64,000 nucleotides of DNA from Piper betle (lineage: Eukaryota; Streptophyta; Magnoliopsida; Piperales; Piperaceae): positions 26,807 to 90,806 of the forward strand of contig JAURVB010014626.1 in assembly GCA_033002965.1 (NCBI GenBank), given 5' to 3'. Positions 23,796 through 34,080 of the stretch are shown in pieces. Below the pieces are notes generated by a model. That model saw nothing but the letters and a program-made list of their open reading frames with translations, searched no databases and was not told the DNA's origin. Made by a program: the position numbers and the translations under genes. Numbering within the stretch: position 1 is the stretch's first letter; every line of letters begins with the position of its first letter.

Positions 23796-26788
23796 TGTAA
23801 CACTCAAATCCGGTTCACGCTCGTGAACCGAACCGGCATGTTACAGGCCCCGGTTAGGTCGGCTAACCCGAACCTAACTCATGTGGATCCAATTTCGGCG
23901 TCTTAAGATGAAGATACGATCCATCATGAATGAATAAATACGCAAAATCCTAACATGGTACTACATGAATGACAGAGCAATTCAAAATACACACCAATAC
24001 AGTTACGATCAAAATTCTGAAATAAAACAAACAGGGTCTCCCCTAAAAGTGCGATTAGGGTCCACCCTGTCAAAATAATATATACAAGTATATAAGCATA
24101 TATCAACAATTTCATTACACACAATCTGATATACTATAAGCTCATTCTGGAACTTGGGTCCTAACCCATCATACTTTTGCTGCGCTACTGTGATCATCTC
24201 ATTTCGTATCATTATCATGCCTCAAACATTTAATCATAGCATGTTTATTAAACAACATCATAAACAAAACATGAAACATTCAATCACCCAATATGTGTGT
24301 GCAGAAGACCTTATTGCTCCTCCGTCCCGGCCGGCACATCTATCTCGTGCTCATCACCTACATATATATAAGAAAAACGTCAGTAACAAGCGTTACTGGT
24401 CCGAAAAGAAAATAACTATAGCAAACTGGCTATGAGAGCAAACTCTCATATGAAAGAAAACCATATACTTCCTCAAGAACACTCTGAAGGGCACTACTGA
24501 GGAGCCACTGGGCTGCAGACCCGGTAGCATCCCGAACTTACTGCTCTGCTGCTGGTACTGTGCTACTCTCAGCACTTCTTTTTCAGTACTTCTCGTGAAA
24601 CTTTATCCTAAGCCCTCTCCTTACCTCCATATTTCTCCTGGCCTTGAGCACGAAGGCCGAGTACTCTCAGGCAGTCGCCTTTAGTACCCTTTGAACCACA
24701 AGTCCAGACATGCGCTGTACTAAACCAGTACCCGTAAACCTCCACGTTCTCCGGGTGTGAGGAACTCAAACGCGGAGTTGTCAGGATCCCTCGGGAATGG
24801 AACAGTCCGCTGGCACTAATCCAGAGCCCGCTTTGACTGTCACGGCATCCTCTGCATGGTACGTGCAGTCGGTTTCTCCATCTCTCGTCTCACTGAAAAC
24901 TCGATAAAACTATATATATAGGCCTGGGAAGGGATTCATATAATAGGCCCGAAGGCAACTTGTGGTGGATCTTGTTTTCGAAATCATCCTCGAGGGATCT
25001 CATCCTCGAGGGGTTATTAATCCGGAAAATATTCGGTTAAATGACCCGAGTTAAGTGGGATCCAATAAAACACCACTTAACCCGTCCTGCAAATAATAAC
25101 ATAAACATACAATAGAAAAGCGTAAAACAAGACGAGTCCTAAACGGACCTGGTAGAAGCTCCAAGCGTGTCATCGCGCCTAGGCGGCAAGCTCCTACTCC
25201 GTACCTACACATCAAAACTAAATACTAACGCCCGCTAACTAAATGATGCATCAAACTCAATAAATCACACACAATGCCACCGTCATCCATCACAATGACC
25301 AATCAAATAATCATAAATATGAAAATAATCCTAACTCATGTTATTCATACCAATTTTACTGTGTTTTTCTAAGTTATCTCATGATCACTTATCATGCTGA
25401 GACTTGATCTACCTCATTAGATCACTTACTGTTCATTCGCAATTACCCAAATCATACAATCATCCCTTTACTCATAATTAGGCATTATCATGACGGTTAA
25501 TCAAATCTAGCATACTGTGCTAACATTCATCATGACAACTAGTTAATTCTAGCATGCTATGCTAACAATCATATTCAATTTTAAATAACTCAATCGGAGG
25601 TAATTATACCTCACGTCGTCGGCAATCGGCGACGGCTAGGGTTCTGTCGCGCGTCTCGGAGCTCGAATTCGGCGCTCCTCGGCGTCCGACGTTCGATCGA
25701 GTCCAACTGGGTGAGCTCCGCGGAAGATCCGGTGAATTCCAGCGAATTCCAGAAATTCCAATTTTCCGACGGTTTTCCGGCAGCTACTGGCGGTTTCCCG
25801 GCGACTTTCGGTGGTTTTCCGGCGACAATCGCCGGCGGCGTCTACTAGCCGGAAAGTGGTCGTGTTGGGTACCCTCGGAACCGGCTCGGCAAGCCCGACT
25901 CATCTATGGCATCAGCGTGGCCAATGGAGGTGGCGGCTCGCCGGAAAACGGCAAAACAGAGCCGGCGGCGATGGGTCGCTAGATCCGGCCGGCCACGGTG
26001 GCGACGGCCTCCGTTCCAGTCGAGGAGGGTCGCTGGGTGGTCGGTGGTGCTGAGGCGACCACTGGATGACGGCTGCGACGGTCGCCGGCGGCAGAATCGA
26101 CGACGCGACCAAACGCAGCCGCGGCGCTAGGCGTGGCGATTCCGGCGTCGCAGCGGCCCGATGGTGGCCGGGCCTGGTCGGGGCGGCAGGGCGACGTCGT
26201 CGCCGAGCTGGGCGGCGTCGGTCGATGGCCGGGCGGCGCCGACAGCGGCGGCGGTGGCGCGCGAACAGGGGCGGCGCGGCACGAGGGTTTGGGCGTGGGG
26301 AGAAAAGGTCGTCGTGGAGAAGAAAGGTTGGGTGGCAAACTTGTAATTAAGACTTGACACGTTTCCGGCTCGAGTCAAGTATAATAACTAGGTCGTATTA
26401 AATCCTTAAAAAATTCATAAAAATCGGGAAAAATCCCGTAAAATCAAACAACATCAAAAAAATCATAATGATATGCTCTAGAACTATCAACCCACCCAGA
26501 CTGCCCGAACGCGTCCTAACGCGGTAAACAGCCTAATACTAATTTTACGATCCACTATATATATAAAAAAAATGACTGGCATACTCTCATAAATCTGATA
26601 ACTCATTATGTTCTGCTGTGTTCATGACATTATCATCATATACTTGGGTACGCATGACCCTCATAGCTCATACACGCGACTGGCATCGGCTCGGTACACG
26701 TGTCCTGAAACTGACTCAACTCGAAAAAATAACGGTTGACCCGACCGGTTCTGAATATAAAACCCTAACTCGAAACGTGGGTTTTACA
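23796..26788 (-). mobile_element. Solo LTR of the chromovirus-type gypsy family
   Basis: A complete 2993-bp LTR on the minus strand. In plus coordinates it begins TGTAACACTC and ends GGGTTTTACA, the reverse of the TGTAAAACCC…GTTACA borders of the family. GGGGG flanks both sides (23791-23795 and 26789-26793), the 5-bp target duplication made by gypsy integrases, though low complexity. No internal gypsy region adjoins it, so it arose by recombination between the two LTRs of a full element. Its start closely resembles the LTR start at 63783. Confidence 0.9.
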
Positions 26789-26999
26789 GGGGGTGAGGGG
26801 AAACTCGGCTGGGCCAGCGGGCGGCCCGTGGGGTGGGGGATGGGGCGCTCGGGAGGGGTGGGGGATGGGCCGAGGGGCGGGGGCGACGGAATCCGGCAAG
26901 GAGGGGTGGCTAACGCGCTGTGCCGGAGAAAAGGGTGGGAGAGGGGAAAAAACCAAGGAAAGATTTGGACTGTTGGATTTTGATCCAACGGTCCAAATC
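26789..26999 (+). mobile_element. Continuation of the GC-rich relic, ending in a 38-base hairpin
   Basis: G-rich sequence like 23426-23795 resumes after the solo LTR. At 26962-26999 lies an inverted repeat: GATTTGGACTGTTGGAT, a 4-base loop, then ATCCAACGGTCCAAATC, one mismatch in 17 pairs. Such a hairpin often marks an element end. Confidence 0.55.
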
Positions 27000-27109
27000 A
27001 AATAAGCTGCCCATGCGCCAAAATGCAGCGCATGGTAGCATTTTTAATGAGATTGATAGGAGAAGATATTTCAAAAAGTAAATGTACTTATGAATTTGAT
27101 TAGACATAA

Positions 27110-28460
27110 AAAATCTAGATTTAATAATAAGAACGGCAAATCTAGAATATAACCCTAGTGACATGGAAGGATTTAACAAACAAATAAAAGAATTAATGGA
27201 ATTAAATTAATTAGAAAATTATTAAGCCCACATAGATCTGCAGCTTTTATAATAAGAAATTATGTCGAAATCACTAGAGGAAAGGCTAGAATAGTATATA
27301 ATTATAAAAGATTAAATGATAACATTCATGATGATGCATATAATCTACCCCATAAAGATAGTATCTTAAATTTAATACAAAAGAAAAAATATTTAGTAAG
27401 TTTGATTTAAAAAGCAGATATAATAAAATAAAAATGAAAAAAGAAGATAGAAAATAAACTTCTTTTACTTGCCCTGAAAAATTATATGAATGGAATATTT
27501 TATCATTCGGATTAAAAAATGCTCCTGCTATATTTCAGAGATTTATGGATCCTATATTTAAACAATATGATTTCTGCTTGGTTTATATTGATGACATACT
27601 TGTTGCTTCATAAAATATGAAAGAACATTTGATACATTTAGAACAAGTATTTAAAGTTATAAAAAATAGGAATTGTCATATCCAAAAAGAAAAAAGAAAT
27701 AGGAAAAACTTATATAAACTTTTTGGGATTAAAAATAGGTAATGGAATTATAAAATTACAACAGTGTATAGTAAGCAAAGCCTTGGAATATCCTGATAAA
27801 TTAGAAAGTAAAAAACAATTACAATCCTTCTTGGGATTATTAAACTATGCTAGAAAATTTATCCCTAATTTATCAAAATTAGTAGGACCCTTATATGAAA
27901 AACTAGTGAAAAATGGGGCAGATATATTTTAATCAAGAAGATATTAAATTAGTCCAAAAAATAAAAAGGGAAATAGCTAAAATAAATCCTCTAGAATTAC
28001 CTTTAATTAAAAAATATAAGATAATAGAAGTAGACTCTAATAAGGAAGGATGGAGAGCAATGTTATTAACTAAACCACATAAATATTCTGCTAAAACATT
28101 AGAAAAAATATGTTGTTATGCTTCAGGAAACTTTAAGAACATAAATTGGTCAGGTTTGGTTATGAAAATCCAAGGGGTAATAAATGCAATAAATAGTTTT
28201 AAACTATATCTAAATAAGCATTTCACTATAAGAACAGACTGTGAAACATAGTTAAATATATCAACAATCAAAATAACAAAAAGCATAATAATAAACGATG
28301 GGTAAATTTTCAAAATGCCATTCAAGGAATGGAATAGGAAGTTACATTTGAACATATCAAGGGGGACAATAATCTTCTTGCTGACATACTTTCTAGAAGT
28401 CTTACAAGTTTACTACATAACACTGATAAACCTATAGGGTTATCAGATTTGTTAAAATAA
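27110..28460 (+). pseudogene. Pararetroviral reverse transcriptase and RNase H, broken
   Basis: The palm domain is recognisable, with the YIDD catalytic box at 27584-27595, a FGLKNAPAIFQRFMD-type segment before it and a SFLGLLNYARKFIPNL connection-type segment near 27822. RNase H sequence follows (Asp near 28030, an IRTDCET block near 28228), and the C-terminus ends in TAA at 28458-28460. Stops lie before and after the YIDD region, and at least two frame changes occur (near 27690 and 27920). The protease expected upstream is missing because the copy starts here. Confidence 0.9.
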
Positions 28461-28530
28461 GAGAGTCAAAAGAAGCATATGTACATAACTATATATATAT
28501 ATATATGCAAATTATTGTAAGCATAGATAA

Positions 28531-28632
28531 ATGAGTTTGAAAACTCTAAAATTCAAGGTTATAGTTCCTTAAAAACTAAACTAATTATGAGTTTGAAAAC
28601 TCTAAAATTCAGAGTTATGGTTCCTCAAAAAC
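28531..28632 (+). repeat. 46-bp direct repeat between the polyprotein and the next viral ORF
   Basis: Copies at 28531-28576 and 28587-28632 share ATGAGTTTGAAAACTCTAAA, with a few differences later. TTTGAAAACTCTAAA could form a weak hairpin. They lie between the RNase H stop and the next ORF, where some pararetroviruses have a second promoter or splice signals; that role is only a guess. Confidence 0.85.
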
Positions 28633-28656
28633 AAAAGTTTTTATTCCAGGTACCAT

Positions 28657-30229
28657 ATGGCATCGTCTTTAAGACTGCCTACTAAAGAATATACGAAAAG
28701 TATTGGACCACCTGCATCCACCAATTTATACCCATCAGTAAAATTATTTAATTTTGGTCCTTACCAACTTTTCTCTTTCAATCACAACAAATTTGAGTCC
28801 CCTCAAAATTTAAACCTTGATAAGAGCCAGCATGTTCTACTAGCCAAACTCAATCTCAAAAGAGCAAAGCTTTGTTGGCCCTGAGTCAATATTTTTCTGC
28901 TATCTAGAAAAAACCCTTATCAAAAAACTTTAGCCATTATGTGGTAAGTCGAGGATTCCATCGTGGAGTATTTGTGAAATGGTTTTCTATTAAAAGAGCA
29001 ACTCAAGGTTTTAACTGGCCAATTTTTAAGGGATTTTACTCTTATGAAGAAGCAATTGATTATGCCAAGACTCACTTGGGATTGGATTTCTACATCAAAG
29101 AAAATATTCCTATATCTCTATTGCAACACAATTTTATTTTGGAAAATCAAGCACATGAAGAAGAATTACAGAAATTAATTATGAAAAATGCCAAGCTGGC
29201 AGAAGAATTGGTAAAGAAAATTTCTGAGAATAATGAGATTCAATCTCAGCTAGAGGAAAAACAAGAAGAAGTAGAAGATCTGAAGATTGATATATCCGAA
29301 AACAATTTAAGAATGGATAAGTGTAGAAGAAAGGGAATTCCATATTGTAATTGAAGTTTTTCTTGGTTACAAGTCAGATTAAGGATGCCTCAGTTTACTT
29401 GCATTACATTAGAACCTTTGTTTGAAGCTTGCCCGGAATTGAAATATTTATTGCAAACAAAGCCAAGAAGTCTTTCTATCAGAAAATTATTCAACTACAA
29501 AATTTTCTATTGGCTTGTCATCTGGGAAGTCCACCAAATAAATTTAGAGGCATTGAAGTTATTCAAGAGACTTTTTGCTATCAAGAATAGCTAACCGAAT
29601 TTCTGAAAGCAAGGATAAATATGCCACAGTGCACTTTAACCAGAGAACAGATATTAGAATTATATGATTATGGAATAATTAACGTCATTGTCTTCACCAG
29701 ACCAGAAGAAACTTATTACTTTGGATACAAAATTCAAATTGTTATTGGTAACATTACAATTTCTAAAACAATACAGGCTCAATTTTATTCTATACCACCA
29801 AGAAGTTTGGGGTTAACTGACGAACCTGTGAAGCATGAGATATTTGTAGTACCAATTAGAGAAGCAAGACATCCATTGTCACCTCCTCAACATTTCAAAT
29901 TTATGGATGAAATAGATTTTTACTTATTTTTTGAAACATAAGAACGAAGGAAATATGAACTGCTATGGTTTAATTTCAATCTTATGGCTGAAGGTAGAAC
30001 ACTACAGATTTGGGCACTTAGCAATTGGAAGATGAGAATTCCTTTCTTTGGCCAAGGAAGGAGAATTGTTCATGAATATATCATAGAAGGAGACCCAGCT
30101 CGTCGCAGACCTACAACAATTCCAATAATTGATTATGATCCAACTTCTAGTGAAGACGAAGATGAAAGGCAAGTGGACGATGAAGATGAAGGTGATCATG
30201 ACATTCCCGACACCCACCAAAACTTTTAG
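28657..30229 (+). pseudogene. Viral ORF downstream of RNase H with viroplasmin-like segment, broken
   Basis: Five open pieces in three frames: 28657-28884, 28941-29354, 29385-29594, 29621-29941 and 29984-30229. At about 28934-29075 the reading matches the viroplasmin/transactivator fold pattern: an aromatic-rich strand, GVFVKW (the GIY/F..W core), then IFKGFYSYEEAIDYA (the FKSF…EEA core). In caulimoviruses this domain marks the inclusion-body and translation-reinitiation protein. A Glu/Lys-rich coiled coil follows (about 29150-29340), and the last piece ends in an acidic tail. Tungroviruses also have an ORF in this place. Function of the remainder unknown. Confidence 0.75.
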
Positions 30230-30894
30230 TATACTCTATCAAGACTTTGGTAAATGTATTTTGTCATTTATCGTCAGTGGATGATTTGTTTTCATATCCG
30301 AATCTCTTATAGAGCGGATACATCCGTAATAAAAATAGTATTGTTATTTAAGTTTGAAATCTGAGTCTATATAAGAGCTTCATATGTAATCATAAAACTC
30401 AAGTCGTCAAGGGATGAAGAGTGGCAAAAATATTGAGTGTGATAAGAAAGGAGTGATCTTTTAGTTTGAGTGTGAGTGTTTGGAGTTATAATCTTAGATC
30501 GTGCAGATCTAAAAGTTTTAATTATAAAATTATTATCTACGATAATTTTATCAGCACAATAAGTTTGATGAGAAATTTGGATTATTTTTGTTCAAGAGAA
30601 GATATTAGACAAGTTCTATCCTCCGACCTCTAAGTTCATGGACGCAAGCATTAAGGCAAGTGGTCATTCAGCCATTTATGTCCATCAAAACAAGTCATAA
30701 GAGGAGTCGACTTATCTAGTGTTTATCATTAAATAAATTAAAAAGAATAACCCATCACAGCTTTAGTGTTTATAAAAATATTTGATTAGTTTGAATATAA
30801 AGTCTTAAAAATATTAAGAGTATAAGAGTATTTAGTGTTTTCAAGAATAAAAAAATTTTAAAAAATTCTTTAAATCTGTTAGATCTAAAAAATA
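30230..30894 (+). promoter_or_regulatory. Pararetroviral intergenic region with promoter
   Basis: The region runs from the end of the downstream ORF to the primer-binding site. TATATAA at 30368-30374 sits in a TCTATATAAGAGC context like other pararetroviral promoters; transcription would start near 30400. A direct repeat of AAAATTATTATCTACG/GATAATTTTATC type (about 30523-30553) can pair with itself. No long ORF is present, as expected. Confidence 0.7.
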
Positions 30895-30906
30895 TGGTAT
30901 CAGAGC
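30895..30906 (+). promoter_or_regulatory. Pararetroviral primer-binding site, tRNA-Met
   Basis: TGGTATCAGAGC complements the 3' end of plant initiator tRNA-Met. It is the conserved minus-strand primer site of Caulimoviridae and marks coordinate 1 of their circular maps. Here it lies inside the integrated copy, which shows the permutation. Confidence 0.93.
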
Positions 30907-30923
30907 CCTTGATCTAAAAACCT

Positions 30924-31350
30924 GTGACAAAATTGAGAAATATAAATTATTTAAACCTAGAATTAACTTATCATCAAAAAACCTTAGTAAAAATAAATAA
31001 TAATAGTCTTAATTGTAACTTTAGTAATATTTATAAACATGAATTACATGGTTCCAATAATCAATTAAACAACTTAATAGATCTTATTATTAATCTAGGA
31101 GAATGTTTAAATTATCATCAAAGCAAGCTAAATAAAATATTAGAAGATAAATTAAACACCAAACAAGACAACTTTGACGAAATAAAATCTATAATTACCC
31201 ATAACTTTAAAAAATAAAAATCTAGATTATATTAAGGATCAAAATTCAGCAATATTAGAAAAATTATATAAACTACATATACAATCTATTGCACAAGAAT
31301 TGACAATCATAAAAGAAGAGTTAGACCATATGAAATATCTAGTTGTTTAA
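30924..31350 (+). pseudogene. Viral small ORF 1, coiled-coil protein, one shift
   Basis: Open from 30924 to 31217, then continuing in another frame to TAA at 31348-31350. The protein is Asn/Lys/Leu-rich with long helical stretches. Position (first after the primer site) and size match ORF1 of badnaviruses and tungroviruses, whose function is poorly known. Its stop overlaps the next ATG as TAATG at 31348-31352. Confidence 0.7.
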
Positions 31351-31713
31351 TGAGTAGATATAAAAATAATATTATATATAAACAAGTAGTAATAGATGCG
31401 AAAGAATGATACTGATAATGATTTTCCTGGTTTTACAACATATTTAGGAAATAGTTCATCTAATAAAGTTAATCCAGCTCAGTTTAATTTCCAAAATAGT
31501 CCATTGTTACAGTTAGCAGAAAAACTTAGTACGATAGAAGAAAAGATAGAATTGTTAACCGAAGAGTTAAAAACTTGTCAACCTACTAGACAAATAGTAG
31601 TAAAAGGAAAGTTTGGAAATATTGGTGAAATGTTAAAACCTTTCATTGGATACAGTAGAACTATAAGTAATCCTAGAGATAATATTTCATCCAGAAAATC
31701 GAATGTATCATGA
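31350..31713 (+). pseudogene. Viral small ORF 2, virion-associated/nucleic-acid-binding type, one shift
   Basis: The ATG at 31350 overlaps the ORF 1 stop. That frame closes soon after, and a frame from 31396 stays open to TGA at 31711-31713, so one indel lies near 31400. It holds a Leu/Glu heptad-like stretch (LLQLAEKLSTIEEKIELLTE) typical of the short coiled coil in badnaviral ORF2 proteins. The stop overlaps an ATG (ATGA at 31710-31713), the junction style used before the polyprotein. Confidence 0.7.
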
Positions 31714-32452
31714 AAAAGAGATTAGAATAGATGAAGTAGTAGATATTGAGAAAAATTTAGAATTATAAAACAAAAAACAATTGGCTAGTCTTAATCCTAA
31801 AACCTTTATAGAACTGGAACTTTATATTTTTCTACTCAAGTATTAAGCTCTACTCAAGAAATTCCTGTTAGTTGTACAGGAAAAGAATCAATAGACCTTG
31901 AGTTATTTCATTCTGAAACTATAGAAAAAATTATGAAGTCGGGCAAAGCATTAGTACATGTTGGACTAATAGTTATTAGAGTAAAAGGATTAATTCGACA
32001 TGGACTTGGAACTAAAACATTAGTTATAGTATATGATGGATGTTGGCAGAATGATATGCAGAAAGCCATTATTGTCGGTGAAGAAGTAGATATGGATGAA
32101 AATAGTGGTTTATTATATTGTGCACCTAATATACTAAAAACTATGAAGAGACTTAAAAATTTTCAAAATAGTTATTCAAACTAAGGGATATGATAATTAT
32201 GCAGGAGATAACTTAGTATTAAGTATTGCTATCCTTGGAAAATTAACAAATACAACATAGAACTCAATATAAAATGAACATAGATGGAATTATCCAATCA
32301 TTATCCTCTAAAGGAGTTAAAATGATAAATCCTATGAAAATACAAGGAATTGAATTGGCAGGACTAGAATAGGATCTTAGTTAACATAGTCAAGAAAGGA
32401 ATTCATTAATCAGACCTTCAAAGAGTATAATATATGAGAATTCTAAAGGAGG
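31710..32452 (+). pseudogene. Pararetroviral movement protein region of the polyprotein, broken
   Basis: The 30K-type movement protein enlarges plasmodesmata so particles or genomes pass between cells. The open piece 31933-32184 holds the family's core, ALVHVGLIVIRVKGL followed by HGLGTKTLVIVYDG, most like the badnavirus/tungrovirus type. Flanking parts are in other frames: stops soon after the start at 31710 and near 31766, and a shift near 32180. Confidence 0.82.
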
Positions 32453-34080
32453 ATATTTTATGAGATTCTCTAAATATAAGGTTAAAAATAAAGATGAAGA
32501 TTCTGAAGAGGAAGATGAATTAGCTTTAATGAATGAATCCTATAACCCTATAACAGATCCATATCTAGCAAAAAATAAAAGAACTAAGAAATGGTATGAC
32601 TATCAATCTGAAATATTAAGAAATAAATTAGCAGAAAAAATAAAAAAATAAAGATAAAAAAGAAAAACAAAGACCTATAGATCTAATAGAAGATATTATA
32701 TCAAACAAGGAAATCTCTTTAAATATAATTCAGCCTAATGATATACTAAAATATGAAGCTAAAATAGGAGAAGAGATAATACTTGAATATCGTCAAGATC
32801 AATGGTTTTACTATGAATCTGAGAAAGAAGATAGTTCAGAGGAAGAATCTATTATGGATCAATTTCTAAAAGATTGTCAGAATGAAGTATTTATTAATAA
32901 TGAAGAAATAGAATTAAAAACTAAGGAATTATTAAATACTAAGATAAACCCTATAAATATTAAAGAACAACTTGATAATATAATATTAGATATTTACTCT
33001 TTAGGAAAATTATCACTTGACAAAATAGAAAATGCTTTAAAGGAAAAATATAATTTAGAATTAGTAGATGATATAGATATAGGAAAAATACCTTTTCAGA
33101 TTTAGAAAAACAAACTGATACAACCTATATGATGACTATGGGGGAATCCTCAAACACTAAAAAACGTAAAAGAGAATTTGATGAAATAGGAACAAGAGGA
33201 ATTGAGGGAGAAGGAAGACCTTCTAGGAAACATCTCAATATCAATATAAAGAAAATAATTTCAAAACTCATGGAAGTAGATAACCTTTAGGTCATACTTA
33301 TAGTGGAAATTTATTAATAATCGAAAGAGCCTCACCTCAATTATGGGCAGAAGAAATAAATATTTGGGAATAACATGCTATTCAAAACTGGCAAATAAAT
33401 GAAAAACCTACTTTAGACATGTTTAGTTTCCTAAAAGCAACTTTAGTAAATGTAGCTTTAGGAATATGGCAAGGTAAAAAGAAAACACATCCTATTCAAA
33501 TAAATGAAATTAAAGCTCTTGGAAATAATCCTTATAATTTTACCAGTCTCATAAGAACTATGTTTAGGATTAGACCCAGTAAGAGAAAATACTTTTATCT
33601 GGGATACTGCCATAAGAAACCTCGAACAGTTAAATATAAGGTCATTTGATTATATAATACCTTTTACCAATGATTTTGTATCTATTATAGCCACCTCAAC
33701 TAAAGCTTTTGATGACAAATTATGCAATAAATCCTTTATAAAACTACCAAGAGATTTAAGAAAACAAATTCACGAAAAATGGAATGAAGAATATTCTAAT
33801 AGCTCTAGATTAGAAATAGGACCTAGAGTACAATTTACTTTTGATTACCCATCGGAGAAATGAAAAGATATAGCTTTACAAGAATAAATAAAAGACATTC
33901 TTATAGATTTTGTAAGAAAGCTATATATAGTCCTCAACAGTATGGTGAAAGATCTCCTTATGCAAAAAGAAAAACTTTAAGAAAATCAATTACTTATAAA
34001 AATAATAAAAACAAAGGAAATAAAAATTATGTGAAAAGGGCTTTAGTAAAAAAATGTCAATGCTTTAACTTCCGGTGACG
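32453..34080 (+). pseudogene. Pararetroviral capsid region of the polyprotein, broken and cut
   Basis: Acidic Glu/Asp-rich pieces (32460-32651, and around 32820-32850) precede a capsid core near 33400-33840. That core has the MFSFLKATLVNVALGIW and INEIKALGNNPYNFTSLI segments seen around the conserved capsid motif of badnaviruses. A basic Lys/Arg tract (33860-34078) then leads into the first cysteines of a zinc knuckle (KCQCFNF), where viral homology stops. Frames change near 32651, 33105, 33570 and 33860. Confidence 0.8.

Larger units (their letters stand above)
27110..34080 (+). mobile_element. Endogenous pararetrovirus (Caulimoviridae), circularly permuted, defective
   Basis: Order along the plus strand: RT and RNase H (about 27110-28460), a downstream ORF with a viroplasmin-like segment (28657-30229), an intergenic region with TATA box and tRNA-Met primer site (30230-30923), two small ORFs (30924-31713), then movement protein and capsid (about 31710-34080). 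On a circular map this is one genome opened inside the polyprotein: left edge before RT, right edge in the capsid zinc knuckle. The rest of the knuckle and the protease are absent. No LTRs flank it. Small ORFs joined by overlapping stop/start codons and the movement-protein type resemble badnaviruses and tungroviruses. Every reading frame has stops or shifts, so this copy encodes no complete viral protein. Confidence 0.9.
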
